From NCBI RefSeq assembly GCF_001435585.1, contig NZ_AZEC01000004.1, positions 258,964-298,978 on the forward strand: 40,015 bases of DNA, given 5' to 3'. This DNA is from Schleiferilactobacillus perolens DSM 12744 (GTDB lineage: Bacteria; Bacillota; Bacilli; Lactobacillales; Lactobacillaceae). The notes under the pieces are model-generated. The model was given only the letters and a program-made list of their open reading frames with translations, was not told the origin of the DNA and made no database searches. Shown here piece by piece: positions 24,592 through 34,006 of this stretch (position 1 is the first letter of the stretch; each line of letters begins with the position of its first letter). A program made the position numbers and the translations under genes.

Positions 24592-25998
24592 TTGGCAAAA
24601 GCAAAAACGCATAGTCGTTACGTATGTCAAAACTGCGGCTATACCTCACCGCAATATTTTGGTCGCTGTCCGAATTGCGGTGCCTGGAATCAGATGGTAG
24701 AAGAAATCGTCAGTACCAATACCCAGCGCGTCGGTGGGGCAGCGAATGGTATCCATAGCGCGCCGGTGGCGTTAGATGCGGTAGATCTCACCGAGAACAA
24801 ACGGATTCCGACGAAGCTGAATGAGTTAAACCGGGTATTGGGTGGCGGCGTGGTGCCGGGCTCCTTGATCTTGATCGGGGGGGATCCCGGGATTGGCAAG
24901 TCCACATTGCTGATGCAAGTATCTGGTCAACTGGCCGATTCCAGCACAGATAAAGTTCTTTATGTCAGTGGGGAAGAGAGTGCCAGCCAAATTCGGTTGC
25001 GGGCGGAACGATTAGGGGTCCGGGATCACAATGTCATTGTTTATCCGGAAACCGATATGGATTTGATTCGGCAAGCCATCAAAGAAGTGAAGCCGGCCTT
25101 TTTGGTGATCGATTCGGTGCAAACCATGAATGAACCGGCTTTGGCATCCGCCAGCGGCAGTGTAAGTCAAATCCGAGAAGTTACCAGTGAATTGATGAAA
25201 ATCGCCAAAAATCAAGGGATCACTACTTTTGTGATTGGCCATGTGACCAAAGATGGCGCTATTGCCGGGCCTAAGGTGTTGGAACATATGGTGGATACTG
25301 TTCTGTACTTTGAAGGTGACATGCATCATACTTATCGTATCCTGCGGACTGTCAAAAACCGGTACGGATCAACGAATGAAATTGGCATTTTTTCGATGGA
25401 AGAGGATGGTTTGCGTGAAGTTGCTAATCCCTCTGAATCCTTTTTGGAGGAACGGCTGCCCCACGCGACTGGTTCGGCCATTGTGGTGTCCATGGAAGGT
25501 ACCCGCCCAATCTTAGTGGAGATTCAAGCACTCATGTCACCCACACTGTTTGGTAACGCCAAGCGAACGACCACTGGATTGGATCACAACCGGGCGGCGC
25601 TCATCATGGCGGTGCTGGAGAAACGAGCCAACCTGCTCTTGCAAAACCAAGATGCTTACTTGAAAGCCACCGGCGGTGTCAAATTAGATGAACCGGCCAT
25701 TGATTTAGCCATGGCTGTGGCGATTGCTTCCAGTTACCAAGATGCCGAGGTTGATCCAGGCGACTGTTTCGTGGGAGAGATTGGCTTAACCGGTGAAATT
25801 CGGCGCGTCAATCGGATCGAAACGCGGATTGCTGAGGCAGCCAAGCTGGGTTTCAAACGAATCTTTGTCCCTAAGAACAATCTGGCCAAATATAAACCCA
25901 CCGCGGCCATTGAAGTAGTGGGGGTGGCCACGATCAACGAGTGCCTGCAACAGGTACTCAACCAAACTAAAATGATGAAAGGAGGCCGTGGTGCATGA
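24592..25998 (+). CDS. radA: DNA repair protein RadA
   Basis: RadA is a RecA-like, DnaB-type helicase ATPase that drives branch migration in recombination and natural transformation. The 468 residues hold an N-terminal zinc finger (Cys12, Cys15, Cys26, Cys29), Walker [11 protein letters not shown] (about 94-103), the RadA-specific [11 protein letters not shown] motif and a C-terminal Lon-like domain. The start is TTG with GGGGGAG about 8 bases upstream, and [16 protein letters not shown] matches the family N-terminus. The stop overlaps the next gene by 4 bp (ATGA). Confidence 0.97.
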   Translation: MAKAKTHSRYVCQNCGYTSPQYFGRCPNCGAWNQMVEEIVSTNTQRVGGAANGIHSAPVALDAVDLTENKRIPTKLNELNRVLGGGVVPGSLILIGGDPGIGKSTLLMQVSGQLADSSTDKVLYVSGEESASQIRLRAERLGVRDHNVIVYPETDMDLIRQAIKEVKPAFLVIDSVQTMNEPALASASGSVSQIREVTSELMKIAKNQGITTFVIGHVTKDGAIAGPKVLEHMVDTVLYFEGDMHHTYRILRTVKNRYGSTNEIGIFSMEEDGLREVANPSESFLEERLPHATGSAIVVSMEGTRPILVEIQALMSPTLFGNAKRTTTGLDHNRAALIMAVLEKRANLLLQNQDAYLKATGGVKLDEPAIDLAMAVAIASSYQDAEVDPGDCFVGEIGLTGEIRRVNRIETRIAEAAKLGFKRIFVPKNNLAKYKPTAAIEVVGVATINECLQQVLNQTKMMKGGRGA

Positions 25999-27128
25999 GA
26001 AAAATTATTATTCGGTTCGTTTTCGCATTAGCTGGTGCAGCGATTGGTTATACTGTATTTCCTTATTTTTGGTCTTTGATTGGCATGGCTGGAAACACCA
26101 TTTTGATGAATGGATTAGTCAATGCTTTGCTAGGTGCAATTATTCTGCTGGTCGTTGAATTAGCTGCCGAACCGACAATCACGGCAAGTTTAAATAAGAC
26201 GGAGGAGAAGTTGGCGACCCTAGCGCCTACAGTGCTGTTGTTCAGTACATTGTTTGCGACAGCAGGGTTGATTATCGCTAACTTGATTTCTATCCCGCTA
26301 TATCAGACCAATAACGTTTTGACCAACAAGATCGTCCCGATTGCGTTGATGATCCTCTTTGCGTATTTAGGTGCCAGAGTGGGGACTTTACGAGTGGAGG
26401 ATTGGCGCAAGGCGTTCACTCGGCGCAGCAACAAAGAAAAAACAGGTACCGGTGAAGTATTAGAACGGCGGGCAGACGATAATTTCCACAAGTATAAGAT
26501 TCTGGATACGAGTGTCATCATTGATGGCCGTATTCATGATATTGCCAAGACTGGATTTATTGAAGGGACATTGCTGGTACCCGATTTCGTCGTCCATGAA
26601 TTGCAACTCATCTCTGATTCTGCGGATAATTTGAAACGCGCCAAAGGCCGGCGTGGATTGGATATTTTGAACGCCATGCGGGAAGATCCGGCAGTGCATA
26701 TTGACAATTATGACGGTGATTTTGATGACTTGACGGAAGTGGATTCCAAATTGATCAAGCTAGCCAAAATCATTGACGGGATTGTCGTCACAAATGACTT
26801 TAACCTAAATAAGGTCAGTCAGTTCCAAAACGTGCCCGTTCTCAACATCAATGCTTTGGCGAATACCCTTAAGCCGCAAGTACTTCCTGGCGAAACCATG
26901 ACTGTGAAAGTGATTAAGCAGGGGACTGAACGAGCCCAAGGGGTGGCATACTTGGAAGATGGTACGATGATCGTGGTCGAAGATGGTCAGTATTACATTA
27001 ACAAACCGTTGGAAGTTGTTGTCACTAGTGCGATCCAGACAAGTGCTGGCCGGATGATCTTCGCGAAACCCGCCCACCAACAAAAGAAGATCGGTGATCA
27101 CGGCGAGGACAATAATTCTAAGAAGTAA
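25995..27128 (+). CDS. PIN/TRAM domain membrane protein (YacL-like)
   Basis: This 377-residue protein has four N-terminal membrane helices (about 5-25, 38-57, 77-100, 112-130) and then a PIN nuclease domain (about 168-285). The acidic residues are visible in [10 protein letters not shown] (Asp171, Asp177), VVHELQ (Glu202), EVDSKL (Asp250) and VTNDFN (Asp268). A C-terminal TRAM RNA-binding domain covers about 300-365. This is the YacL architecture, conserved next to radA in Firmicutes. An RNase role is likely from the intact acidic set, but the substrate is unknown. It is translationally coupled to radA and followed by a terminator. Confidence 0.92.
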   Translation: MRKIIIRFVFALAGAAIGYTVFPYFWSLIGMAGNTILMNGLVNALLGAIILLVVELAAEPTITASLNKTEEKLATLAPTVLLFSTLFATAGLIIANLISIPLYQTNNVLTNKIVPIALMILFAYLGARVGTLRVEDWRKAFTRRSNKEKTGTGEVLERRADDNFHKYKILDTSVIIDGRIHDIAKTGFIEGTLLVPDFVVHELQLISDSADNLKRAKGRRGLDILNAMREDPAVHIDNYDGDFDDLTEVDSKLIKLAKIIDGIVVTNDFNLNKVSQFQNVPVLNINALANTLKPQVLPGETMTVKVIKQGTERAQGVAYLEDGTMIVVEDGQYYINKPLEVVVTSAIQTSAGRMIFAKPAHQQKKIGDHGEDNNSKK

Positions 27129-27136
27129 GTTTTCTG

Positions 27137-27193
27137 GAAATGGTGTGCTAGTGCGGTCTGTTTTCATCCGGCCTATTGCACCCATTTCTTTTT
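27137..27193 (+). terminator. Terminator after the PIN/TRAM gene
   Basis: GAAATGGTGTGC (27137-27148) pairs with GCACCCATTTC (27178-27188), ending in a T run, with a second pairing GTGCGG/CCG inside. Confidence 0.7.
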
Positions 27194-27242
27194 GTCGCTA
27201 CACTAATAAGGTATATTTTGACTTTGGAAAGAGGTTATTTTC

Positions 27243-28751
27243 TTGACTGACGGAAAGATTCGTGTACGGTATGCCCCATCACCGACGGGCCACTTGCATA
27301 TTGGTAATGCCCGGACGGCCCTATTCAACTACTTATTTGCGCGCCACAATGGCGGCACCATGGTGTTGCGGATCGAAGACACAGACCAAAAGCGGAATAT
27401 CGAGGGCGGTACCCAAAGCCAAATCGATAACCTGCACTGGTTAGGTATCGATTGGGATGAAGGGCCAGATGTTGGCGGTTCTTTTGGCCCTTATCGCCAG
27501 AGTGAACGCAAGGATATCTATGATCGTTTGATCAAGCAGCTGTTGGACGAAGGCAAAGCCTATGAGTCTTATATGACAGAAGACGAATTAGCCGCTCAGC
27601 GGGAAGGCCAAAAAGCTGCCGGCGAAGCCCCCCATTACGAGTATGAATATGAGGGAATGAGTGCTGACGAAAAGGCTCAAGCCATCGCTGCGGCGAAAGC
27701 AAAAGGTCTCCAGCCCGTCATTCGTTTCCATATTCCGGAAGGTCATACGTATGCTTGGGATGATATCGTGAAGGGCCACATCAGTTTTGACTCTGATGAC
27801 ATCGGCGGCGACTGGGTCATTCAGAAGCGAGACGGTATGCCCACGTATAATTTTGCCGTTGTCGTGGATGACCATCTGATGGAAATCACACACGTGCTGC
27901 GCGGTGATGACCATATTGCCAACACCCCGAAACAATTGATGATTTATGAGGCATTTGGCTGGGAACCACCGAAGTTTGGCCATATGACGCTGATCATCAA
28001 CACCCAAACAGGTAAGAAGTTATCCAAGCGAGACGAGAGTGTGCTGCAATTCATCGAACAATACCGGGAGTTAGGATACCTGCCGGATGCGATGTTTAAC
28101 TTCATCACGCTCTTGGGCTGGTCCCCAGTGGGAGAAAACGAAATCTTTACTCGGAAACAATTGATCAAACAATTTGACCCAGAACGCCTATCCCGCTCCC
28201 CGGCGAAGTTTGATGCCAAGAAGTTGGAATGGGTCAATAACCAGTATGTAAAGAAGGCTAATCCGAGCACTCTGCTGGGACTGAGCATTCGCAACTGGCA
28301 AGACGCCGGCCGGATCTCTAAGGACGCAATGGATCCGAAGATGCTGGAATGGTTACGGGCAATCGTTGGTCTTTTCCAAGACCAGATGAGCTTTACCCAA
28401 CAAATTGTGAAACTATCCGAAATCTTCTTTATCGAGCCGCCTGCATTGACCGAACAGGCCAAGACTGAGTTGGCCGATCCCAATGCGGTCCCAGTATTGC
28501 AGGAATTCCAGAAGCGGATTCAAGATTTACCGCAATTTACCGCTTATGCCATTCAGAACGTAATTTACGATATTTCCCACGACCTGGGTGTCCGCGGACG
28601 TAAATTATATATGCCGATCCGGATCGCGACTACGCGCGAGACGCACGGTCCGCAATTAGCTGAATCGATTGAGATTCTGGGTTTAGCCAAAGTCAATAAG
28701 CATCTGAACTTAACATTAAAGGAACTGGCAGAATTAAATCAAAACGCATAA
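27243..28751 (+). CDS. gltX: Glutamyl-tRNA synthetase
   Basis: The enzyme charges tRNA-Glu and, in Firmicutes, usually also tRNA-Gln for later amidation. The 502-residue class I synthetase has the HIGH-type motif [11 protein letters not shown] (12-22), RIEDTDQKR and the KMSKS-type motif KKLSKRDES (about 258-266), with a C-terminal helical anticodon-binding region. The start is TTG at 27243 with AGAGG upstream, giving the family start [14 protein letters not shown]. No T-box leader is present upstream. Confidence 0.97.
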   Translation: MTDGKIRVRYAPSPTGHLHIGNARTALFNYLFARHNGGTMVLRIEDTDQKRNIEGGTQSQIDNLHWLGIDWDEGPDVGGSFGPYRQSERKDIYDRLIKQLLDEGKAYESYMTEDELAAQREGQKAAGEAPHYEYEYEGMSADEKAQAIAAAKAKGLQPVIRFHIPEGHTYAWDDIVKGHISFDSDDIGGDWVIQKRDGMPTYNFAVVVDDHLMEITHVLRGDDHIANTPKQLMIYEAFGWEPPKFGHMTLIINTQTGKKLSKRDESVLQFIEQYRELGYLPDAMFNFITLLGWSPVGENEIFTRKQLIKQFDPERLSRSPAKFDAKKLEWVNNQYVKKANPSTLLGLSIRNWQDAGRISKDAMDPKMLEWLRAIVGLFQDQMSFTQQIVKLSEIFFIEPPALTEQAKTELADPNAVPVLQEFQKRIQDLPQFTAYAIQNVIYDISHDLGVRGRKLYMPIRIATTRETHGPQLAESIEILGLAKVNKHLNLTLKELAELNQNA

Positions 28752-28787
28752 GTTGGACAGTCGTCTGACTAGTACGACCACAAGGGC

Positions 28788-28825
28788 TGAGAATCCATAT
28801 CGGGTTTCGGCCCTTGTTGTGTCAA
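28788..28825 (+). terminator. Hairpin after gltX
   Basis: ACAAGGGC (28790-28797) pairs with GCCCTTGT (28817-28824), with a T/G-rich downstream stretch. The U tract is poor, so termination may be partial. Confidence 0.5.
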
Positions 28826-28861
28826 CGGGGGTTGAAACGCTCGGCAATCCCTGAAATACGC

Positions 28862-28867
28862 TATAAT
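28862..28867 (+). promoter_or_regulatory. -10 box of the cysS operon promoter
   Basis: TATAAT is perfect but no convincing -35 is found at 16-18 bp. The expected leader is under 30 nt, which excludes a T-box. Confidence 0.5.
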
Positions 28868-28902
28868 TAGATTTAAACAATTGTAAAGAAAGGTGGACCC
28901 TT

Positions 28903-30312
28903 ATGCTGAAAGTGTGGAATACACTCACGAACCGGAAGGAAGAATTCAAGCCTCTCACGCCGCATATTGTGAACATGTATGTCTGCGGTCCCACGGTTTA
29001 CAACTATATTCATATCGGCAACGCGCGTTCCGCGATTGCCTTCGACACGATTCGCCGTTACTTGGAATATCAAGATTACACGGTGAATTATATTTCCAAT
29101 TTTACGGATGTCGACGATAAGTTAATCAATGAGGCGAAGGAAGAAAACAGCACTGTGCCGGCTATCGCGGATAAATATATCCAGGCCTTTTACGAAGATA
29201 CAGATGCTTTGAATATTGAACGGGCAACGGCCAATCCTCGGGCTTCCCACAACATTCCAGAGATCATCGACTTTATCCAAGCCTTGGTTGACAAGGGTTA
29301 CGGTTATGCAGTGGATGGTGATGTGTACTATCGGACCCGCAAGTTTAAGAAGTATGGCGAGCTGTCTGGGCAAAATATTGATGATCTGGAGCAGGGTGCC
29401 TCGCAACATGTGACAGACGCAGAGACCGCTCGAAAAGAAGATCCAATTGATTTTGCCCTATGGAAAGCAGCCAAGCCAGGCGAGATCTCTTGGTCCTCAC
29501 CTTGGGGTGAAGGCCGGCCGGGCTGGCATATTGAGTGCAGCGTGATGTCGATTAAATATTTGGGAGCTACCTTCGATATTCACGGCGGCGGTCAAGATTT
29601 AGAGTTCCCCCATCACGAAAACGAGATTGCTCAAAGTGAGGCGCGGACAGGTCATACTTTTGCCCGCTACTGGCTGCACAACGGGTTCGTCACGATTGGC
29701 GAAGATGACGAAAAAATGAGTAAATCACTGGGCAACTTCGTGTTAGCTCGTGATCTATTGAAAGATAACGATCCCCAAGCCATTCGTTTCTTGATGTCTA
29801 CCACCCAATATCGGCGGCCAATTCGTTATAGTACGGCAAGTTTACAGGATGCTAAGAACAACTTGGAACGATTGCACACGGCCTGGACAAATTTGAATTA
29901 CCGTTTTGCCAGTGCTGAAGCAGGCAATTCAGAACATGTTGACAAACAAGCCGACGATATTCAAAAGGCATTTGTCACGGCCATGGATGACGATTTCAAT
30001 GCGCAAAATGGGATCACCCATGTGTACGAATTAGCCAAGCTGATCAATACCTATGTCGAACAGGATGTCGTGCGGATTGGGTCATTGGAACATCTCCGCG
30101 GCCTTTTCAGGGATCTCACTGGTATTTTTGGCTTACAATTTACGACAACCGGCGAATTATTGGATGCGGACGTTGAACAGTTGATTGAAGACCGGGAAAC
30201 CGCTCGGGCCCACAAGGACTTCGCTCGCTCAGATGAGATTCGGGATCAATTGGCTAAGCAGGGGATTATTTTAGAAGATACGCCCCAGGGGACACGGTGG
30301 CATCGCAAATGA
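28903..30312 (+). CDS. cysS: Cysteinyl-tRNA synthetase
   Basis: This class I synthetase attaches cysteine to tRNA-Cys. The 469 residues show the zinc Cys28 in YVCGPTVY, the HIGH-type IHIGN (36-40), the zinc-binding WHIECSVM and HHENE segments, and the KMSKS motif [17 protein letters not shown] precedes the ATG. It leads a compact run (mrnC, rlmB, yacP) in which each gene overlaps or touches the next. Confidence 0.98.
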   Translation: MLKVWNTLTNRKEEFKPLTPHIVNMYVCGPTVYNYIHIGNARSAIAFDTIRRYLEYQDYTVNYISNFTDVDDKLINEAKEENSTVPAIADKYIQAFYEDTDALNIERATANPRASHNIPEIIDFIQALVDKGYGYAVDGDVYYRTRKFKKYGELSGQNIDDLEQGASQHVTDAETARKEDPIDFALWKAAKPGEISWSSPWGEGRPGWHIECSVMSIKYLGATFDIHGGGQDLEFPHHENEIAQSEARTGHTFARYWLHNGFVTIGEDDEKMSKSLGNFVLARDLLKDNDPQAIRFLMSTTQYRRPIRYSTASLQDAKNNLERLHTAWTNLNYRFASAEAGNSEHVDKQADDIQKAFVTAMDDDFNAQNGITHVYELAKLINTYVEQDVVRIGSLEHLRGLFRDLTGIFGLQFTTTGELLDADVEQLIEDRETARAHKDFARSDEIRDQLAKQGIILEDTPQGTRWHRK

Positions 30313-30713
30313 TAGATCATTTAAGTTTAAACGGAATTGATTTGGCCTATCTTGGCGACGCAGTGTATGAAGTATTTATTCGTGAGCATTTATTGGCCAC
30401 GGGTATTCGGCAACCAGCTGAACTGCAACGGCGGTCAACGCATTTTGTCTCAGCAAAGGCCCAAGCTAAATTATCTGCGTTGATGAAGGACCAAAATGTG
30501 TTGAATGATGCGGAACAGGATGCGTTTCGGCGTGGACGTAATGCAAAGAGTTATACCCACGCTAAAAATACATCAGTGGGAACCTACCGGATTTCAACCG
30601 GCTTTGAGGCGATCTTCGGTTATTTACAGGCCACTGAACAAGTGAACCGGATCGCTGAACTGGCCCATTGGTGTATTGATCAAGTGGAAGGAGGGAACAC
30701 AAATGACGAATAA
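30309..30713 (+). CDS. mrnC: Mini-ribonuclease III
   Basis: Mini-III is a dimeric RNase III catalytic domain without a dsRNA-binding domain, which matures 23S rRNA ends. The 134-residue protein has the signature [18 protein letters not shown] with catalytic Asp17, VSAKAQA, and [15 protein letters not shown]. The start could be GTG 30297 or ATG 30309. The latter overlaps the cysS stop as ATGA, a common coupling arrangement, and is chosen. The cysS-mrnC-rlmB order is conserved in Bacilli. Confidence 0.93.
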   Translation: MIDHLSLNGIDLAYLGDAVYEVFIREHLLATGIRQPAELQRRSTHFVSAKAQAKLSALMKDQNVLNDAEQDAFRRGRNAKSYTHAKNTSVGTYRISTGFEAIFGYLQATEQVNRIAELAHWCIDQVEGGNTNDE

Positions 30714-31488
30714 ACCGACGAATAAACCGACTCCGAGTATCGACGAGGATTTAGTATTTGGCCGTCACCCGGCGATTGCTGCACTGCAAAGTGCGGAAGA
30801 ACAAACCGTCAACAAGGTTTTCTTACAAGATTCGGTGCAAAAGGAATTTGCGACCCAAATTCTGAATTTGACGAAACGGCTTCATGTCCTTGTTTCGCGG
30901 GTACCAAAAGCTAAACTGGACGATTTGGTTCAAGGCCAAAATCACCAAGGTGTGGTGGTGGCGCTAGCTGCTTTTCCATATGCCACCATCGATGATATTT
31001 TAGCGAAAGCCAAGGCAGCAGGGCAGCCGCCGTTCATTGTGGTCTTGGATAATGTAGAAGACCCCCACAACTTGGGGTCCATTATTCGGACTGCAGATGC
31101 CGCTGGCGTCCACGGCGTGATTATTGGCAAGCATCGCGCGGCACTATTGACTGGGACCGTCGCTAAGGCGTCAGCTGGCGCAATCAGTCGCGTCCCGGTA
31201 GCCCGGGTCACGAATCTATCCCGGGCCATCGAGTCTCTGAAGAAACAGGGTGTCTGGGTGTTTGGTACCGCCGTCAACGGCGAGGACTTCACCCAGTGGA
31301 ATGCCGGCGGCCCGATTGCCATTGTGATCGGCAATGAAGGCAAGGGCATTTCTCCCGGTGTGGTCAAGCTGCTGGATGGTACTGTCACCATCCCGATGGC
31401 GGGGCAGATTCAAAGTCTGAACGCCAGTGTGGCGGCGGGTATCATCATGTATAAAGTGTTTTTGACTAGACGGGATGGTGGCCATTGA
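30703..31488 (+). CDS. rlmB: 23S rRNA (guanosine-2'-O)-methyltransferase RlmB
   Basis: This is a SPOUT-class SAM methyltransferase that modifies 23S rRNA. The 261 residues have an N-terminal substrate-binding domain ([10 protein letters not shown]) and the knotted C-terminal domain with motif 1 [20 protein letters not shown], motif 2 [11 protein letters not shown] and motif 3 [18 protein letters not shown]. The ATG at 30703 with GGAGGG fixes the start and overlaps mrnC by 11 bp. The first codons contain a 12-bp tandem duplication giving NKPTNKPT, a non-conserved leader. Confidence 0.96.
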   Translation: MTNKPTNKPTPSIDEDLVFGRHPAIAALQSAEEQTVNKVFLQDSVQKEFATQILNLTKRLHVLVSRVPKAKLDDLVQGQNHQGVVVALAAFPYATIDDILAKAKAAGQPPFIVVLDNVEDPHNLGSIIRTADAAGVHGVIIGKHRAALLTGTVAKASAGAISRVPVARVTNLSRAIESLKKQGVWVFGTAVNGEDFTQWNAGGPIAIVIGNEGKGISPGVVKLLDGTVTIPMAGQIQSLNASVAAGIIMYKVFLTRRDGGH

Positions 31489-32042
31489 TGCGCCATCAGA
31501 TTCTGATTGTCGACGGCTATAATGTCATTGGTACCTGGCCGGAATTAAACAGCTTGAAGCAGGCAGATCATTTGGATATTGCCCGCGACCGATTGCTCGA
31601 CTACCTCGCTGAGTATCGCAAATATGTGGATGTGCGCATTATTGTGATCTTTGATGCGATGTATGTACCGGGCATTAAAGAGAGCTTCAGTAAGTGGAAT
31701 TTGGAAGTGACGTTTACCCCGGAAGATGAAACGGCTGATAGTTATATTGAGCATATGGCGGGTGAGTTAAACACACCATTAAATCAAGTCACGGTAGCGA
31801 CTTCTGATCAAGCTGAGCAGTGGACGATCTTCTCCCGGGGAGCACTGCGGATTTCGTCCCGGGAATTATGGCGGGAAGTTCGCCGCGTTCAGGCTGAAAT
31901 TGCGGCAGACACGCAGCGCTTGGCCCGCACTGGCGGTGTCCGCAATGTACCCTGGCGGCCAGATCAAATGATTAGCTTGGGTCAATTTTTGAAAACACTG
32001 ATCGATAAACATCAAGAGCCACCCCATGATCAGTCCAAATAA
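31488..32042 (+). CDS. NYN-domain ribonuclease-like protein (YacP/Rae1)
   Basis: The 184-residue protein is a PIN-like NYN domain: ILIVDGYNVIGTWPE with Asp9 and Asn12, VIFDAMYVPG, FTPEDETADSYIEHMA and VATSDQAEQ supply the acidic active-site set. In Bacillus the homologue Rae1/YacP is a ribosome-associated endonuclease that cuts mRNA in the A site; the same role is inferred here. ATG 31488 shares one base with the rlmB stop (TGATG), indicating coupling. A GTG/TTG start is less likely. Confidence 0.92.
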   Translation: MRHQILIVDGYNVIGTWPELNSLKQADHLDIARDRLLDYLAEYRKYVDVRIIVIFDAMYVPGIKESFSKWNLEVTFTPEDETADSYIEHMAGELNTPLNQVTVATSDQAEQWTIFSRGALRISSRELWREVRRVQAEIAADTQRLARTGGVRNVPWRPDQMISLGQFLKTLIDKHQEPPHDQSK

Positions 32043-32083
32043 AACCATATTAAAGTTCCGATAAACCGTTTCCCGACGTTCTC

Positions 32084-32131
32084 TTGGCGGCGTTTTCACC
32101 CCTTTCTTATACTGATTTTATTCGGTATAAG
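32084..32131 (+). promoter_or_regulatory. Sigma factor gene promoter with palindrome over the -10
   Basis: TTGGCG (32084-32089) and TATACT (32108-32113) are spaced by 18 bp. CTTATAC (32106-32112) and GTATAAG (32125-32131) are exact reverse complements. They span the -10 to the first bases of the ribosome binding site AAGGAGGG (32129-32136). Confidence 0.6.
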
Positions 32132-32142
32132 GAGGGAACAAC

Positions 32143-32721
32143 ATGACCACAGAACAGCAATTGATCGCGGCAGCGGCAGCAAATGATTCAGAAGCGTTGG
32201 AGGCACTTTTCAACCAGTATCTACCCTTGATCAATAAAGTGATTCGGCGTTTTTATATCCGGCATTACGAACTTGAGGATTGGTATCAAGAGGCGCGGCT
32301 GTGCTGTTTTCAAACCTGTCAGCATTTTGATGCCTCCAGGGATTCTAAATTCGGTGCATTCTTCAAATTATGTTGGCAAAATTATGCGACCGGTTTGGTT
32401 CGGCGACATCTGGCAGCTAAACGTATTGGCGAGACGCAAAACATTTCGCTGGAGGAGTCCGTGTCAGGCGGTTTCATGCCCTCTCAGGCCATGATGGATA
32501 CCACTACTTTAGACATGTATTTGTGTCAGCTGCCAGGATTGTTTGAAACTTTGACCCCACCGGAGAAGGCCGCGTGGCAAAGAATGGTGAGCGGCGATCA
32601 TTTGTCTGAGGGATTAACAGAATATCAGTTTCGCCGCGCACGGACCAGCTGTCGTAAGAAGTTTGCGGGGCTGTTAGACACCAACCTCTTTAGTGACCAG
32701 TGGCGCTGCGGCGGTCATTGA
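32143..32721 (+). CDS. Sigma-70 family factor (SigH/ComX-like)
   Basis: The 192-residue protein has a sigma region 2 (about 20-90), with YELEDWYQEARLCCFQTCQHFD and FGAFFKLCWQNYATGLVRRH, and a weaker region 4 with a helix-turn-helix near the C-terminus. It sits between yacP and rpmG-secE-nusG, the position of sigH in Bacillus and of the competence sigma factor genes (ComX/SigH) in lactobacilli. A role in competence or stationary-phase transcription is therefore inferred. The late region is divergent, as usual in this group. AAGGAGGG precedes the ATG. Confidence 0.85.
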   Translation: MTTEQQLIAAAAANDSEALEALFNQYLPLINKVIRRFYIRHYELEDWYQEARLCCFQTCQHFDASRDSKFGAFFKLCWQNYATGLVRRHLAAKRIGETQNISLEESVSGGFMPSQAMMDTTTLDMYLCQLPGLFETLTPPEKAAWQRMVSGDHLSEGLTEYQFRRARTSCRKKFAGLLDTNLFSDQWRCGGH

Positions 32722-32747
32722 CGACCCTCGGCGGCATGTGCTAGAGT
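32718..32747 (+). promoter_or_regulatory. rpmG-secE promoter
   Basis: TTGACG (32718-32723, overlapping the sigma gene stop) and TAGAGT (32742-32747) are spaced by 18 bp, with TGC before the -10. Confidence 0.65.
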
Positions 32748-32776
32748 AATACGGTAAAAGAATGGAGGATTGTGCC

Positions 32777-32929
32777 ATGTCGTCTGTCAGAAAAGTAGCA
32801 TTGGCGTGCAGTGTGTGCGGATCCCGCAACTACACAGTCGCAGAGAATAAGAACCGCACGGAGCGTTTAACGCTGCGCAAGTTCTGCAAGCATTGCGGCA
32901 AGTACACCATCCATCAAGAAACACGATAA
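32777..32929 (+). CDS. rpmG: 50S ribosomal protein L33
   Basis: This 50-residue ribosomal protein starts [20 protein letters not shown] and ends KYTIHQETR. It has four zinc-type cysteines (Cys11, Cys14, Cys37, Cys40), so it is the zinc-containing form. GGAGG lies about 9 bases before the ATG. The position just upstream of secE is standard. Confidence 0.96.
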   Translation: MSSVRKVALACSVCGSRNYTVAENKNRTERLTLRKFCKHCGKYTIHQETR

Positions 32930-32989
32930 CCAACAATTGTTTTGACCCCCTGGGGTATATTGGTCGATCAAAGTCAGGAGTAATTTTGC

Positions 32990-33163
32990 ATGAAATTTCT
33001 AAAGGGTGTTGTTGAAGAAATGAAGTTGGTCACTTGGCCAACTTTCAAAGAAAACCGCCACGACACGGGGACAGTCATCATCACTTCTGTGTTGTTCGGG
33101 ATTTTCTTCGGCCTCGTCGATCTCGCATTGAGTTCTGCCATGACCTGGTTTGTTAAGCTCTAA
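32990..33163 (+). CDS. secE: Preprotein translocase subunit SecE
   Basis: SecE clamps the SecY channel of the general secretion machinery. This short Firmicutes form of 57 residues has the amphipathic segment FLKGVVEEMKLVTWPTFKE and a single membrane helix (about 29-50, VIITSVLFGIFFGLVDLAL). AGGAG precedes the ATG by about 10 bases. rpmG is 60 bp upstream and nusG follows after a long leader. Confidence 0.95.
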   Translation: MKFLKGVVEEMKLVTWPTFKENRHDTGTVIITSVLFGIFFGLVDLALSSAMTWFVKL

Positions 33164-33226
33164 AAGCAATGTTTAGATATTTGTCTGAGCATCTCTATTT
33201 AGTTTTCGCTTTTTAGCAGGGCATTT

Positions 33227-33269
33227 GCTATAATTGGGTTGTCAAAAACTTCGGTGACGGAGTTTTTTT
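33227..33269 (+). terminator. Terminator after secE, immediately behind a consensus -10 box
   Basis: The stem AAAAACTTCG (33244-33253) with CGGAGTTTTT (33258-33267) has a GTGA loop and a T tract, a good intrinsic terminator. TGCTATAAT (33227-33234, listed within this span) is a consensus extended -10 whose expected start point (about 33241) lies right at the hairpin. Confidence 0.75.
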
Positions 33270-33320
33270 ATTTTGGAGTTAAATACATAGGCTGGATAGA
33301 AATTCGTGTGCTGCCGTATG

Positions 33321-33420
33321 GTAGTGTCCATGCGGAGCAATCGTAGGCTGAATGGTGCTCAGTGCCGTCACCACGTTCCAGCGCCATTCAGCCGGAGATT
33401 GCGGAGCATCGGCACGGCGC
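33321..33420 (+). repeat. Structured repeat, family A copy 2, in the nusG leader
   Basis: The 14-bp stem GGCTGAATGGTGCT (33346-33359) with AGCGCCATTCAGCC (33380-33393) closes a 20-nt loop that differs from the copy at 12641-12660 by a single base. Flanking ATGC/GCAT and TGCTG/CAGCA pairings extend the fold. It ends 25 bp before the nusG ribosome binding site, so it would lie in nusG mRNA if transcription starts upstream. Confidence 0.8.
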
Positions 33421-33457
33421 AGCAACGCCAGTCTTACTCAATACAAAGGAGATTAAC

Positions 33458-34006
33458 ATGGTCGAATCAGCAGAAAAACAATGGTATGTTCTGCATACCT
33501 ATTCCGGCTACGAAAACCGGGTCAAACAGAACCTGGAATCCCGGGCCCAATCCATGGGAATGGAAGACTTCATCTTTCGCGTCGTCGTTTCCGAAGAAGA
33601 AGAACCAGAAAAGAAGAATGGCAAAGAAGTCATGGAGAAACACAAAACTTTCCCCGGCTATGTCATTGTTGAAATGGTGATGACGGATGAATCATGGTTC
33701 GTTGTCCGGAACACGCCTGGCGTTACTGGCTTCGTGGGTTCCCACGGGGCCGGCAGCAAGCCGGCACCATTACTCGATAGCGAGGTTGCCACCATTCTTC
33801 ATTCCCAAGGGATGACAACACGCCACGGCGGCAATGTTGATTTCGAACCGGGCGAGAATGTAACTATTGTGGATGGTGCCTTTACTGGATTAGTGGGTAA
33901 AGTGACTGAAGTAAATAAAGAGAAGCTGACATTGAAGGTCGCTATTACGATGTTTGAACGGGAAACCAGCGCAGAGCTTGACTTCGACCAAGTCGACAAG
34001 ATCTAA
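33458..34006 (+). CDS. nusG: Transcription termination/antitermination factor NusG
   Basis: NusG binds RNA polymerase and modulates pausing, termination and coupling to the ribosome. The 182 residues have the NGN domain starting KQWYVLHTYSGYENRVKQNL, FPGYVIVEMVMTDESWFVVRNTPGVTGFVG, and a C-terminal KOW domain (GENVTIVDGAFTGLVGKV). A charged stretch at about 48-62 (EEEEPEKKNGKE) is a common insertion in lactobacilli. AAAGGAG precedes the ATG at 33458. The stop shares a base with the start of the hydrolase gene (TAATG). Confidence 0.98.
   Translation: MVESAEKQWYVLHTYSGYENRVKQNLESRAQSMGMEDFIFRVVVSEEEEPEKKNGKEVMEKHKTFPGYVIVEMVMTDESWFVVRNTPGVTGFVGSHGAGSKPAPLLDSEVATILHSQGMTTRHGGNVDFEPGENVTIVDGAFTGLVGKVTEVNKEKLTLKVAITMFERETSAELDFDQVDKI

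Noticed and set aside
28752-28902. T-box riboswitch before cysS (and likewise before gltX at 27129-27242)
   Set aside because: No T-box core sequence or specifier stem is visible and the cysS leader after the -10 is under 30 nt; the hairpins are ordinary terminators.
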